This document shows positions 28,784 through 40,685 of a stretch of DNA of 64,000 nt, one piece after another; position 1 is the first letter of the stretch, and each line of letters opens with the position of its first letter. Source of the stretch: Pseudescherichia vulneris NBRC 102420 (GTDB lineage Bacteria; Pseudomonadota; Gammaproteobacteria; Enterobacterales; Enterobacteriaceae); NCBI RefSeq assembly GCF_000759795.1, contig NZ_BBMZ01000008.1:186001-250000 (forward strand), read 5' to 3'. A model generated the notes under the pieces. The model searched no databases and was not told the origin of the DNA. It saw nothing but the letters and a program-made list of their open reading frames with translations. Made by a program: the position numbers and the translations under genes.

Positions 28784-29458
28784 TTAGCCACCCATTGAGC
28801 GTGAAGAGGAGGTGCCTGCGGCGCTACGCTGCATGGTGGACTGTTTGGCAACCGACTCGCCGAAGCCGCCGCGCGTAACCGTAGAGGTGGTGGCCGGTTT
28901 CGGGGCCAGCGCGGTTTTAGGGACGGTTGCGGTACGGCCCGGCTGGGCTGCGCCGTAGCCTTTACCGGAGGCGTCGGTGTACTGACCGTAGGCCGGGCTG
29001 GCCGGGTTACGCGAGCTAAACAGCGGCTGCTGAGCGAAGCCCGCACCGCCGCCCATCAGGCGTCCCATCATGTAGCCCGCCATCAGCGGCATCCAGAAGC
29101 TGCCGCTGCTCTGCTGGGCCTGAGCCTGGTTTTCCGGGGCCATACCCGCCTGAGCAGGTGCCTGCTGGCACTGGCCTTCACCAAACTCGGCGACGCAGTC
29201 TTCACGCGTTTTATACTTCGGCGCGGTGCGCTCGGCCTCTTTCAGGGCGTTGTTGTATGCGGTAGTACATTCGGCGCTTTTGCCTGGATTGGCAGTCGAG
29301 CAGTCGTCGGCATTTTGATACATCGATACCGTCTCGTCGTTCTGTTCGCAGCCCGCCAGCATAAACGCGGCGGTAAGGGCGAAGGCCACGGGAGTCAGAT
29401 GGCGAGCGCCCCAGCTTTTGCGGAACGTCGCATGATTAATCGTTTTTGTCCGTTTCAT
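28784..29458 (-). CDS. ygiB: DUF1190 lipoprotein YgiB
   Basis: The 224-aa product matches E. coli YgiB (223 aa). A long signal with lipobox MLAGCEQ sets the mature N-terminal Cys near residue 37. Then come a Cys pair region ([28 protein letters not shown]), a Cys-containing [13 protein letters not shown], and a glycine-, alanine- and serine-rich tail with [20 protein letters not shown]. The role is unknown; linkage to tolC and ygiC suggests an envelope function. Confidence 0.94.
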   Translation of the reverse strand: MKRTKTINHATFRKSWGARHLTPVAFALTAAFMLAGCEQNDETVSMYQNADDCSTANPGKSAECTTAYNNALKEAERTAPKYKTREDCVAEFGEGQCQQAPAQAGMAPENQAQAQQSSGSFWMPLMAGYMMGRLMGGGAGFAQQPLFSSRNPASPAYGQYTDASGKGYGAAQPGRTATVPKTALAPKPATTSTVTRGGFGESVAKQSTMQRSAAGTSSSRSMGG

Positions 29459-29592
29459 ATGTCTCTTTTAATACCCAGAGTTAAAGCGAGGTAGCTACTG
29501 CTCAGGATAGAGGATGAGTGGTCGAAATTGAAGCGCAATGAGGCGGAATGCGGGTCTGGAGCAGGGATCTTTACGTTGTCTTACGTTGAAAC

Positions 29593-29608
29593 GGGGGCAG
29601 GTGCCCCC
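29593..29608 (-). terminator. Hairpin after tolC
   Basis: GGGGGCA-GG-TGCCCCC lies 35 bases after the tolC stop. On the minus strand it is followed by GTTTC only, so it may attenuate rather than fully stop transcription into ygiB. The rest of the 184-base tolC-ygiB gap holds the place of the overlapping E. coli ygiA; no coding frame is evident there. Confidence 0.45.
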
Positions 29609-29642
29609 ATCTCGTTTTCACTGCGATTTCAAACAGGCGTGC

Positions 29643-31103
29643 TTAGCGCGGCAGCGCGGCGTTGAGCAGGCCGTTACCGTTGCCATTGCCGTTGCTGTCC
29701 GGGGCGCTGTTCTGCACGCGGGCATCCTGGTCAGGCGTTGACGGGGCGACGGCTTCCGGCGTAGTGGAGACCGGTTTACCCAGGGCACCGTTCAGGGCCA
29801 TCAGATCCTGCTCGTTCAGCGTACCGAGAGCCGATTTGATGTTCAGTTGGTTAATCAGGTAGTTGTAACGCGCGCTGGAGAGCTGCTGCTTGGCGTTGTA
29901 GAGCGTCGTGGTCGCATCCAGCACGTCAACGATGGTACGGGTACCTACCGAGTAGCCTGCTTCGGTTGCATCCAGCGAGCTCTGGGCAGAGACCACGGAC
30001 TGTTTATAGGCGTTGATGCTGCTGATGGACGCATTCACGTTGTTATAGGATGAACGTACGGTCTGCACCACGCTGCGGTGAGCGGTTTCCAGCTGCTCGC
30101 TGGCGCCAACAAAGTTGTACTGCGCCTGTTTCACCTGAGAGTTCACCAGGCCACCCTGATAGAGCGGCAGGGAGAAGTTCAGGCCGACTTTGTTCTGGCC
30201 GATGTTGCTGTCGTCATAGGCTCCGCCCTGGGGACCGCTGGTGCGGGAGCCGCTGTAGGAGGTGTCAGAGACGCTGCTTGACGCGGTAAGATCCAGGGTC
30301 GGCAAGTGGCCATCCTGCGCCAGACGGATCTGCTCGCGGGCCAGATCCTGGGAGAGACGCGCCTGCAACAGAGAGAGGTTACGGCTTTCGGCCTCTTTCA
30401 GCAGGGAGTTAACCGGCTGCGGCTTGTCGGTCTGGAAGCGGTCCACGTTCAGCGACGCTAGCTCCGGATAGTAGTTGCCGGTCACCTGACGCAACTGCTC
30501 AACGGCGTTGTCCAGGTTGTTACGGGCAGTGACTTCGTCTGCCAGCACGGTATCGTACTGGGAGCGGGCGTTCTGCACGTCGGTAATGGCAACCAGGCCC
30601 ACGTTAAAGCGCTGGGTTGTTTGATCCAGCTGGCGATAGATAGCCTGTTTCTGCGCTTCGGTATAAGAGAGCGCATCGATGGCGCTTAATACGTTAAAAT
30701 AGGCAGTAGCGGTATTGAGGATCAGCGTCTGCTGATCGGTCTGGAACGTCACATCCTGAATGCCTGCTGATTTCTCTTGCAGGGTCAGGGCGCGCCATTT
30801 GGTCATATCGAACAGGGTCTGCGTCAGCTGTAAAGAGGCGCTGGTCGAGTTGCTATTGAGACCATTCTGGTCGCGGAACCCGTTGCTGTAGCTGTAGTCT
30901 GCGCCCAAACCGAGCTGGGGCAGTAATGGGCTGCGCGCTTCGTTGATTTTCTCAAATGCGGCATCGCGATCCGCGGCAGATCTGCGCAGTTCAGGGTTGC
31001 TGAGACGCGCTTGCTGATAAACCTGAAGCAGGTTCTCTGCCTGACTCATCGAACTGAAAGCGGCCAGGCTCAGGCCGATAAGCATGGGGAGCAATTTCTT
31101 CAT
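29643..31103 (-). CDS. tolC: Outer membrane efflux channel TolC
   Basis: The ATG at 31103 (MKKLLPMLIGLSLAAFSS) gives 486 aa, slightly shorter than E. coli TolC (493) because of the C-terminal tail; a second ATG lies two codons upstream. The trimer forms an outer-membrane barrel and periplasmic tunnel for AcrAB-type pumps and hemolysin-type export. A signal peptide ends at SQAEN. The two OEP repeats are visible (VYQQARLSNPELRRSAADRDAA and ARLSQDLAREQIRLAQDGHLPTLDL). The C-terminal tail is repetitive Asn-Gly (NGNGNGNGL), unlike E. coli. Confidence 0.97.
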   Translation of the reverse strand: MKKLLPMLIGLSLAAFSSMSQAENLLQVYQQARLSNPELRRSAADRDAAFEKINEARSPLLPQLGLGADYSYSNGFRDQNGLNSNSTSASLQLTQTLFDMTKWRALTLQEKSAGIQDVTFQTDQQTLILNTATAYFNVLSAIDALSYTEAQKQAIYRQLDQTTQRFNVGLVAITDVQNARSQYDTVLADEVTARNNLDNAVEQLRQVTGNYYPELASLNVDRFQTDKPQPVNSLLKEAESRNLSLLQARLSQDLAREQIRLAQDGHLPTLDLTASSSVSDTSYSGSRTSGPQGGAYDDSNIGQNKVGLNFSLPLYQGGLVNSQVKQAQYNFVGASEQLETAHRSVVQTVRSSYNNVNASISSINAYKQSVVSAQSSLDATEAGYSVGTRTIVDVLDATTTLYNAKQQLSSARYNYLINQLNIKSALGTLNEQDLMALNGALGKPVSTTPEAVAPSTPDQDARVQNSAPDSNGNGNGNGLLNAALPR

Positions 31104-31307
31104 TTGCATTCCTTGTTACGAAGCTTTGTTAGCGCTAATGAAATTTAAAAAATAAGGCCGATTCTAGCAGAAAGTGTCGCTGCAAAAGGTTGGCGTTAAG
31201 TGCCATCCGGCGTTAATTTGCACCAATCTACCATATAGCATGGGAAACGGCAGTCTTACAGACTGGAAATCCATAATTTCGTCATTATTTGCCAGCAGGA
31301 TGAAACC

Positions 31308-31940
31308 ATGAAGAAACCCGAGCCATCAGCAGTGACTTTCACTAAAAATGATGTAGAAATTATTGCACGCGAAACACTCTATAACGGTTTTTTTTCTCTG
31401 CGCCGTTACCGCTTTCGTCATCGGCTTTTCAACGGTGAGATGAGCGGAGAGGTAACCCGTGAAATTTTTGAGCGCGGTCATGCCGCCGTCTTGCTACCCT
31501 ATGACCTGGCGCGCGACGAGGTCGTACTGATCGAGCAGATCCGTATTCCGGCTTACGACACCAGTGAAACCCCCTGGCTGCTGGAGCTGGTTGCTGGCAT
31601 GATCGAAGAGGGCGAGAGCGTGGAAGACGTGGCCCGTCGCGAAGCTGTAGAAGAGGCCGGGCTGCAGGTTGGCCGGGTAAAAGAGTTTATGAGCTATCTG
31701 GCCAGCCCTGGCGGCACCAGCGAGCGCTTATCGTTAATGGTTGGCGAAGTGGATGCCACGCAGGCCAAAGGTATACATGGCCTGGTGGACGAAAACGAAG
31801 ATATTCGTGTTCATGTGGTGAGCCGGGAACAGGCTTACCAGTGGGTTGAAGAGGGGAAAATAGACAACGCCGCGTCGGTCATCGCCCTGCAATGGCTGCA
31901 GCTGCACTACGAAAAGTTGAGAACTGAGTGGAAAAAATGA
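31308..31940 (+). CDS. nudF: ADP-ribose pyrophosphatase
   Basis: The 210-aa product matches E. coli NudF (209 aa). It hydrolyses ADP-ribose to AMP and ribose 5-phosphate, and acts on ADP-sugars. The Nudix box is [22 protein letters not shown] near residue 97. It begins the nudF-yqiB-cpdA-yqiA-parE group; its stop overlaps the yqiB start as ATGA. Confidence 0.96.
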   Translation: MKKPEPSAVTFTKNDVEIIARETLYNGFFSLRRYRFRHRLFNGEMSGEVTREIFERGHAAVLLPYDLARDEVVLIEQIRIPAYDTSETPWLLELVAGMIEEGESVEDVARREAVEEAGLQVGRVKEFMSYLASPGGTSERLSLMVGEVDATQAKGIHGLVDENEDIRVHVVSREQAYQWVEEGKIDNAASVIALQWLQLHYEKLRTEWKK

Positions 31941-32359
31941 AGCGTTATACACCTGACTTTCCTGAAATGATGCGCCTGTGCGAGACCAATTTCGCCCAGC
32001 TACGCCGCCTGCTGCCACGCAATGACGCACCCGGCGAAACAGTGAGCTATCAGGTGGCCAATGCGCAATACCGAGTAACGATTACAGAATCAACCCGCTA
32101 CACTACGCTGGTGGAAATTGTGCAGACAGCACCGGCGATCAGCTACTGGAGCATGCCGTCGTTAACGGTACGCCTCTATCACGATGCTATGGTCGCTGAA
32201 GTGTGTTCAAGCCAGCAGATCTTTCGCTTCAAAGCGCGGTATGATTACCCAAATAAAAAGTTGCACCAACGCGACGAAAAGCATCAAATTAATCAGTTTC
32301 TGGCCGACTGGCTTAGGTACTGTTTAGCACATGGAGCAATGGCGATTCCGGTTTGTTAG
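31937..32359 (+). CDS. yqiB: DUF1249 protein YqiB
   Basis: The ATG at 31937 overlaps the nudF stop and gives 140 aa, as in E. coli. The product ([19 protein letters not shown]) contains a long conserved region near the C-terminus ([18 protein letters not shown]). It is conserved in enterobacteria and has no established function; coupling to nudF and cpdA suggests a cytoplasmic role linked to nucleotide metabolism. Confidence 0.94.
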   Translation: MKRYTPDFPEMMRLCETNFAQLRRLLPRNDAPGETVSYQVANAQYRVTITESTRYTTLVEIVQTAPAISYWSMPSLTVRLYHDAMVAEVCSSQQIFRFKARYDYPNKKLHQRDEKHQINQFLADWLRYCLAHGAMAIPVC

Positions 32360-32387
32360 CATCGTGAAACCTACCTAAGGACACCAT

Positions 32388-33214
32388 TTGGAAAGCCTGT
32401 TAAACCTGAATCTGGCGGGTGAGGCCAGTATCAGGATCTTACAAATAACCGATACTCACCTGTTTGCCGAAAAGCATGAAACGCTGTTAGGGGTCAATAC
32501 CTGGGAGAGCTATCAGGCAGTATTAGACGCCATCCGGGCCGAGCAGCGTCACTGCGATTTGATTGTCGCTACCGGCGACCTGGCACAGGATCACTCTGCT
32601 GCGGCCTATCAGCACTTTGCTGAGGGTATCGCCAGCTTCGACGTGCCCTGCGTATGGCTGCCCGGCAATCATGACTTTCAGCCCGCCATGTACAGCGCGC
32701 TGCAGGAGGCTGGCATCTCGGGTGCCAAGCGGGTCTTCGCTGGCGATAGCTGGCAGATCCTGCTGCTCGACAGCCAGGTGTTTGGCGTTCCACACGGTGA
32801 ACTGAGTGAGTTTCAGCTAGAGTGGCTGGAGAAAAAGCTGGCGGAGGTGCCGGAGCGCTACACGCTGCTGCTGCTGCATCACCACCCGCTGCCGGCGGGG
32901 TGCGGCTGGTTGGATCAGCACAGCCTGCGTAACTCGCAGGAGCTGGATAACGTGCTGGTGCGCTATCCGCGGGTCAGGCACCTGCTGTGCGGCCATATTC
33001 ATCAGGAGCAGGATCTCGACTGGAACGGTCGCCGTCTGCTGGCGACGCCCTCAACCTGCGTCCAGTTTAAGCCGCACTGCGCCAACTTTACCCTCGATAC
33101 CATCGCGCCGGGCTGGCGCTGGCTGGAGCTTAACGCCGACGGCACGCTGCATACCGAAGTCAGCCGTCTGCAGACCAGCCGCTTTCGCCCGGACACAGCA
33201 TCTGAAGGCTACTG

Positions 33215-33215
<1 letters not shown>
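32388..33215 (+). CDS. cpdA: 3',5'-cyclic AMP phosphodiesterase
   Basis: The start is a TTG at 32388 after AAGGACACC, the same as in E. coli, giving 275 aa ([19 protein letters not shown]). The calcineurin-like fold is set by DTHLF near residue 22, GDLAQD near 64, GNHDF near 94, and the C-terminal [13 protein letters not shown] and CGHIHQE metal-ligand His residues. CpdA hydrolyses cAMP to AMP and so lowers CRP activity. The stop overlaps the yqiA start as TGATG. Confidence 0.96.
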
Positions 33216-35724
<2,509 letters not shown>

Positions 35725-35730
35725 TAAACC

Positions 35731-35756
35731 AGCCCCGCACTGCGGGGCTTTTTTTT
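35731..35756 (+). terminator. Terminator after parE
   Basis: GCCCCGC-ACT-GCGGGGC is a 7-bp stem with a run of eight T, directly after the parE stop. Confidence 0.92.
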
Positions 35757-35856
35757 ACCCCCTCCGCTACCCCTTTAGGCGACTCACTTTCCCCTTTTAA
35801 CAGGTATATGATCTGCAAGAGAAGTTTCTCCAAACCCCTTACCAAGAGGATGAAAC

Positions 35857-36189
35857 ATGCAGCGCATTGTCATACCTACCCACTATGTTCACGTTCGCTC
35901 GACGCCCCTGTGGACGAAAGAGACCGCCCCGGCCTCTATCTGGCAGCGTCATCTGGACGCGGGCACCCGCCAGGGCGTTAACCCACGCCTTTGTGTGATG
36001 CAGGGCGCTATCCGCTATTACGGGTACGCCGATGAGACCAGCCCGGAGCCGGTAGAAACGCTGACTATAGAAGCAGGGCAGTTTGGCGTCTTTCCGGCAG
36101 AGAAGTGGCACCGCATCGAAGCCCTGTCGGACGATACGGTATTTAACGTCGATTTTTGGGTCGATCCTAAAGTGCTAATTGAAGGTTGA
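35857..36189 (+). CDS. YeaR-like DUF1971 cupin protein
   Basis: The 110-aa product has the sequence pattern of E. coli YeaR (HTRSTPFW.. / RSTPLWTKETAPASIW; RHLDAGTRQGVNPRL; GYADETSPEP; IEAGQFGVFPAEKWHRIE), a small cupin-like DUF1971 protein related to the N-terminal part of some TehB proteins. E. coli yeaR-yoaG is induced by nitrate and nitric oxide. Here it is 10 bases ahead of a YoaG-like gene, so the operon pair is kept, though at a locus next to parE. Exact function is not known. Confidence 0.82.
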   Translation: MQRIVIPTHYVHVRSTPLWTKETAPASIWQRHLDAGTRQGVNPRLCVMQGAIRYYGYADETSPEPVETLTIEAGQFGVFPAEKWHRIEALSDDTVFNVDFWVDPKVLIEG

Positions 36190-36199
36190 GGAAGATATC

Positions 36200-36538
36200 A
36201 TGACCACAGAAAACAGAGGCTACGCCTTAACGGTGGCAAACTGCGGCAGCGGCGCAGCGGCAGAGAAAACCTATCTGAAGCCGATGTCGCTTTACGTACC
36301 GGCCATTGCCCACGAGGCGGTATTAGAGCTTATCAACACGCTGGCAGATAAAAGTGAAAGCGAGAAAGGTTTTACGTTGACGGTAACGAACAACAACAAC
36401 GGCGTCTCCGCCGATAAAGACTTTTCCCGCCTTGCTGAATTAGAGGATGCCACCACGGCAGCGGACACGGTAAAGGATCTGATTAACATCGTGCGCGGTT
36501 ATGAATCTGACGAAGAGACCAACGTCTGCGGCTGGTAG
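36200..36538 (+). CDS. YoaG-like DUF1869 protein with duplicated domain
   Basis: The ATG at 36200 follows TGAGGAAGA and gives 112 aa, about twice the 60 aa of E. coli YoaG. Residues 7-50 and 57-100 align without gaps (G..LTV.N...G; LIN near each end; 14 of 44 positions identical), so the protein is an internal duplication of the DUF1869 unit. The C-terminal half keeps the YoaG ending VCGW. YoaG is a small dimer of unknown function, so the fused pair may act as a covalent dimer (inference). Confidence 0.8.
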   Translation: MTTENRGYALTVANCGSGAAAEKTYLKPMSLYVPAIAHEAVLELINTLADKSESEKGFTLTVTNNNNGVSADKDFSRLAELEDATTAADTVKDLINIVRGYESDEETNVCGW

Positions 36539-36543
36539 AAACC

Positions 36544-37383
36544 TTACGCTGCCGCGTGATTTTTCCGGTACTGGAGCGGCGTCTCGCCGATGCCCCGCTT
36601 AAAGGAGCTAATAAACCAGGTCACGTCGGAAAAGCCCACCCGCGCGGCGATATCGCGCACGCTCTCGTCGCTGTGCAGCAGACACTCGCAGGCCTTGCGC
36701 AGCCGCAGCGTATTCAGATAGTCGTGGATCTTTTCGCCCGTTTCGGCATGAAACTTTCGCGACACGTAGCTGCGCGATTTACCCAATTCCTGCGCGAGGG
36801 CGTCGAGGCTAAATTTATGCTGGTAGTGCTCATCGAGCCAGAACATCGCCTGGCTGGCAATGCCGCGGCTGTCGCCGGGCGCGCCGTCGCGATCGGCAGG
36901 CAGCATGGCGAACAGGCTGATGAGCAGGCTGGCGACGCTTTCGCTGTTCATCGGCTGCGGGTAGCAGCTAAACAGATAGTCGATATGGCTATGGCAGGCG
37001 GCAACGTCCGCTACCCACGCCGGGCCGCCGCGTCGGGAGAGCTTCTGTAACCGCTGCTGGGTCTGGGGAAAATCACGCAGCGCCTTCAGCACCGCGTGGT
37101 GATCAAGATGGATAATGGTGCGCCGGTAGATCGCCTCGGCCTGCTCATCCACCATCACCTTGTGCAGGGTAAAGGGCGGAAAGAAGAAGAGCCGCCCCGG
37201 CCGCATGGTGTAGTGGCGATTATCGACGATCGCCACCCCGAAGCCCTCCTCAACGTAGAGGATCTCCAGGCACTGATGCCAGTGGTGATAGCGCACGGTA
37301 TTGGCAAACAGGCGGCTGAACGACACCACGGCGTCGTTTAAGGTAATCAGTTCCAGATAATCAGATTTTGGCTCATCGCGCAT
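36544..37383 (-). CDS. AraC-family regulator of the adjacent uronide cassette
   Basis: The 279-aa product has an N-terminal cupin sensor (HHWHQCLEILYVEEG ... MRPGRLFFFPPFTLH, about residues 33-75) and a C-terminal AraC HTH pair (DALAQELGKSRSYVSRKFHAETG and VRDIAARVGFSDVTWFISSFKR, about 190-265). It is divergent from the DUF2264-MFS-GH88 operon with a 168-base spacer and most likely activates it in response to the transported oligosaccharide (inference). Its own 3' end nearly touches the YoaG-like gene, which is convergent. Confidence 0.87.
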   Translation of the reverse strand: MRDEPKSDYLELITLNDAVVSFSRLFANTVRYHHWHQCLEILYVEEGFGVAIVDNRHYTMRPGRLFFFPPFTLHKVMVDEQAEAIYRRTIIHLDHHAVLKALRDFPQTQQRLQKLSRRGGPAWVADVAACHSHIDYLFSCYPQPMNSESVASLLISLFAMLPADRDGAPGDSRGIASQAMFWLDEHYQHKFSLDALAQELGKSRSYVSRKFHAETGEKIHDYLNTLRLRKACECLLHSDESVRDIAARVGFSDVTWFISSFKRGIGETPLQYRKNHAAA

Positions 37384-37551
37384 AGTGCAATAAAACTCAA
37401 CTTTTACCCCTCTGCACGCCTTTATAAACCACCTTTTTAAATTTTCTCAACTGCGAGTTTATTCATCTTTCCCGGCTGTGACGTGGCTAACATTTCTACG
37501 CGCCAGCGATTCACTATCCTTGAGCCACTTTGTTAAGAGGCTGATGCGAAA

Positions 37552-39363
37552 ATGGAAACATCAAATGTATTGTCATCCCGACAGGACATCGTTGATCTGG
37601 TCACGGAGATGCTGGGGGCGCTGGATAAACAGTTTCCCGAGGGACAGTCACGCTTCGCATTAGGTAGCACCTGCGCCCATTACAGCGTGGAGATCGCCAA
37701 CATGGAGGGGCTGTCGCGTGCGCTGTGGGGCCTGTTTCCGTTGCTGGCTGGCGGAGAGGAGACGCCGCTTAGCGCGAAATACATCGCTGCCATCAAGCAG
37801 GGGACCGATCCGCACAGCCCAGGCTACTGGGGCGAGACCGGGCCTTACGACCAGCGGCTGGTGGAGATGGCGGCCTATGGTTTAGGTCTGGCGCTGATGC
37901 AGGATCGCCTGCTGGCCTGCTTTACCCCGCGCGAGCAGGCGAACCTCCATGCCTGGCTAAACCAAATCACCGACGCTGAAATGCCCGACAGCAACTGGAA
38001 CTACTTTGCTATCATGGTGCAGCTCGGCTTTAAACGCGCCGGGCTGCCCTGGGATCGGAATGCAGTAGAGCGGCGCTTTACGATGATGGAGGCTTACTAC
38101 CTCGGGGATGGCTGGTACTCAGACGGTCCAGGGCGACCAAAAGATTACTACATCTCAATGGCGTTTCACTTTTACGGCCTGATCTACGCCACGCTAAATG
38201 CCGAGGACGATCCGCATCGTGCCACCACCCTGCGAGAGAGGGCACAGCTGTTCGCCCAGGACTTTATCTACATGTCGGCGGCGGAAGGGGAGTCGGTGCC
38301 TTTTGGCCGCAGCCTGACCTACCGCTTTGCAATGGTGGCGTTCTGGAGCGCGGTGGCCTTTGCCGAGCTGGACGTATTTACACCGGGGATAGTGAAGGGG
38401 ATCGTTCTTCGCCACCTGCGCTGGTGGCTGGCGCAGCCTATCTTTGACCGGGACGGTATTCTGACTCTCGGCTTTGCCTACCCGAACCTCGCCATGTGCG
38501 AAGACTACAACTCTCCCGGCTCGCCCTACTGGGCGCTGAAGGTGTTCCTGATCCTCGCTCTGCCCGAAGCGCATCCGTTCTGGCAGGCGGAGGAGCAGCC
38601 TTTACCGGCGCTAGCGGCGCGACGGGCGCTTCCCCATGCCGGGCAGATCCTGATGCACAGCGAAGCCTCGCGACACGTCTGCATGCTCGCCTCCGGCCAG
38701 CTTGAGCTGAACAACTACGTCAATACCGAGGCGAAATACACCAAGTTTGCCTACTCCAGCCGCTTCGGTTTCACCATCGAGCGGGGACGTTACGGCATCA
38801 AGCACGCCGCCTGCGACAGCATGCTGCTGCTGGCGGAGGGGGATGAGTACTACCGGGGCCGCCGCGGCTGCGACGAAACTCGCGTTCACAATGATTACAT
38901 CTTCTCGCGCTGGTCGCCCTGGCACGACGTGCAGGTTGCTACCTGGCTGATCCCCTGCGGCGACGGCCATCTGCGCCTGCACCGCATCGATACCGCGCGT
39001 CATCTGAACAGCGTTGAGGGTGGTTTCGCTGTGATGAAAGCCCCGCACCAGACTCAGGCTTCCGGCTGCGTGGTTCACGCCGCGAACGGCAGCAGCGCTA
39101 TCTACGATCTCTCGTTCGGCCTTGAGCGTCACGGCGACAGCGTGATCACGCCGCCCAACAGCAGCGTGATGTTTGCCGAGTGTGCGGCGATCCCGGTACT
39201 TACCGCCACCCTGACGCCGGGGCGTCACTGGCTCTGCTGCGCGGCTATTGCGGGCGATCCGGCATACAGCGATATGACCTCTCTTCCCGAGGTGCTTCTG
39301 GATAACGAAACGCTGACGGTGCGCCATGTCGGCTACCCAACGGCGTTAGTCATTACGTTATAA
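37552..39363 (+). CDS. DUF2264 protein, probable polysaccharide-processing enzyme
   Basis: The 603-aa product has the DUF2264 layout: an N-terminal (alpha/alpha)-barrel-like part with WGETGPYDQRLVEMAAYGLGL and SNWNYFAIMVQLGF, GWYSDGPGRPKDYYISMAFHFYGL, and AFPYPNLAMCEDYNSPGSPYW-like sequence (about 305-325), and a C-terminal beta-rich part with VNTEAKYTKFAYSSRFGF. DUF2264 proteins resemble heparinase II/III-type lyases and occur in polysaccharide utilisation loci. No signal peptide is present, so it is cytoplasmic and acts on imported oligosaccharides. First gene of a three-gene operon with a transporter and a GH88 enzyme. Activity is unproven. Confidence 0.83.
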   Translation: METSNVLSSRQDIVDLVTEMLGALDKQFPEGQSRFALGSTCAHYSVEIANMEGLSRALWGLFPLLAGGEETPLSAKYIAAIKQGTDPHSPGYWGETGPYDQRLVEMAAYGLGLALMQDRLLACFTPREQANLHAWLNQITDAEMPDSNWNYFAIMVQLGFKRAGLPWDRNAVERRFTMMEAYYLGDGWYSDGPGRPKDYYISMAFHFYGLIYATLNAEDDPHRATTLRERAQLFAQDFIYMSAAEGESVPFGRSLTYRFAMVAFWSAVAFAELDVFTPGIVKGIVLRHLRWWLAQPIFDRDGILTLGFAYPNLAMCEDYNSPGSPYWALKVFLILALPEAHPFWQAEEQPLPALAARRALPHAGQILMHSEASRHVCMLASGQLELNNYVNTEAKYTKFAYSSRFGFTIERGRYGIKHAACDSMLLLAEGDEYYRGRRGCDETRVHNDYIFSRWSPWHDVQVATWLIPCGDGHLRLHRIDTARHLNSVEGGFAVMKAPHQTQASGCVVHAANGSSAIYDLSFGLERHGDSVITPPNSSVMFAECAAIPVLTATLTPGRHWLCCAAIAGDPAYSDMTSLPEVLLDNETLTVRHVGYPTALVITL

Positions 39364-39400
39364 AAAACTCTGACCCTTACATGCTTTCGTCGAGGATAGT

Positions 39401-40654
39401 ATGGATAAAATAATTAAAACCAACCGGACTGAATATTACAAAATCAGCTCCTTTATCTTTCTCTACTTCTTTACCTGGTCGGCCAGCATTGGGCTGCTGG
39501 CCATCTGGCTCGGGCAAAAAGCGAACTTAAGCGGGACGGTGATCGGCACGGTATTTGCCGTCAACGGCATCTTCTCGGTGATCCTGAAACCGATCTACGG
39601 CTACATTCTGGATAAGATCGGCATGAGCAAATATCTGCTCTATTTCGTGGTTGCCGTGTCGGCCCTGATGGCCCCGTTCTTTATCTACGTCTACCAGCCG
39701 CTGCTGCTCTCTAATACGCTGCTGGGGATCGTCGTCGGCGCTATCTATTTAAGCTTTGCCTGGTACGCGGGCGTTGCCGCCTGCGAATCCTATACCGATC
39801 GCTACAGCCGTCTGAACGGCATGGAGTTCGGCCAGATCCGCATGTGGGGATCGCTGGGCTGGGCGGTGGCCTCCTCTTTCTCCGGCCTGCTGTTTAACCT
39901 CTCTCCGGCCTATAACTTCATCATGGGCAGCGTGGCCTCCCTCGTGATGCTGGTGGTGCTGTTTAGCCTGAAGGTGGATACGCGAACCGAGCGTGCGGGC
40001 GAAGTGCTGGCCAAGGAGAAAATCGTTCCCGCTGACGTCTATGCCCTGCTGAAAAACCGCAAGTTCTGGGCCTTCTGCCTCTACGTGGCTGGCGTGGCGT
40101 GGATGATGTTTATCGCCGAGCAGCAGTTCTCCCGCTACTTCGTTACCTTCTTTGACGATGTGCACCAGGGCAACGCCGTGTTTGGCTATCTGGGTACCGT
40201 GCAGTCGGGGATGGAGTTTGTGATGTACATGATCATCCCGATGTTTGTGAACTACGTCGGAGCCAAGCGCGGGCTGCTGATCGTCGGGCTGGTGGTTGGA
40301 GCGCGGCTAATTATCTCCGGGCTGTGCGACTCCCACCTCTTAATCTCCGTGCTCAAGCCGCTCTACGGTCTGGAGATCTGCCTCCTGCTGGTGTCGGTCT
40401 TTAAATATATCGCCGAGCATTTCGATAAGCGCGTGAATGCCACTATGTACCTGCTGGGCTACCAGGCGATGCTCTACGTCGGCAACGTAGTGGTCTCATC
40501 CCCGGCGGGGATCCTCTACGACAAAATCGGTTTTGAGCAGACCTATATCATCATGGGCGCGATAGCCCTGACCTTTACCCTTATCTCAGCCTTTACCCTG
40601 TCGGCCTGTCAGAGCAAGCGTCGCGGCGCGCCTGCGGTCAACGTCGCCGGGTAG
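39401..40654 (+). CDS. MFS oligosaccharide:H+ symporter, LacY/RhiT-like
   Basis: The 417-aa product has 12 hydrophobic segments with a cytoplasmic loop around residues 195-225. It resembles the oligosaccharide:H+ symporter family: FIFLYFFTWSASIGLLAIWLGQ at TM1, FAVNGIFSVILKPIYGYILDKIG, GQIRMWGSLGWAVASS and SPAGILYDKIGF. It lies 37 bases after the DUF2264 gene and 31 before the GH88 gene, so it probably imports the unsaturated uronide-containing oligosaccharide that these enzymes process (inference). Confidence 0.85.
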   Translation: MDKIIKTNRTEYYKISSFIFLYFFTWSASIGLLAIWLGQKANLSGTVIGTVFAVNGIFSVILKPIYGYILDKIGMSKYLLYFVVAVSALMAPFFIYVYQPLLLSNTLLGIVVGAIYLSFAWYAGVAACESYTDRYSRLNGMEFGQIRMWGSLGWAVASSFSGLLFNLSPAYNFIMGSVASLVMLVVLFSLKVDTRTERAGEVLAKEKIVPADVYALLKNRKFWAFCLYVAGVAWMMFIAEQQFSRYFVTFFDDVHQGNAVFGYLGTVQSGMEFVMYMIIPMFVNYVGAKRGLLIVGLVVGARLIISGLCDSHLLISVLKPLYGLEICLLLVSVFKYIAEHFDKRVNATMYLLGYQAMLYVGNVVVSSPAGILYDKIGFEQTYIIMGAIALTFTLISAFTLSACQSKRRGAPAVNVAG

Positions 40655-40685
40655 ATCATTTATTCACAAGAAGAAGGACCGGAAT

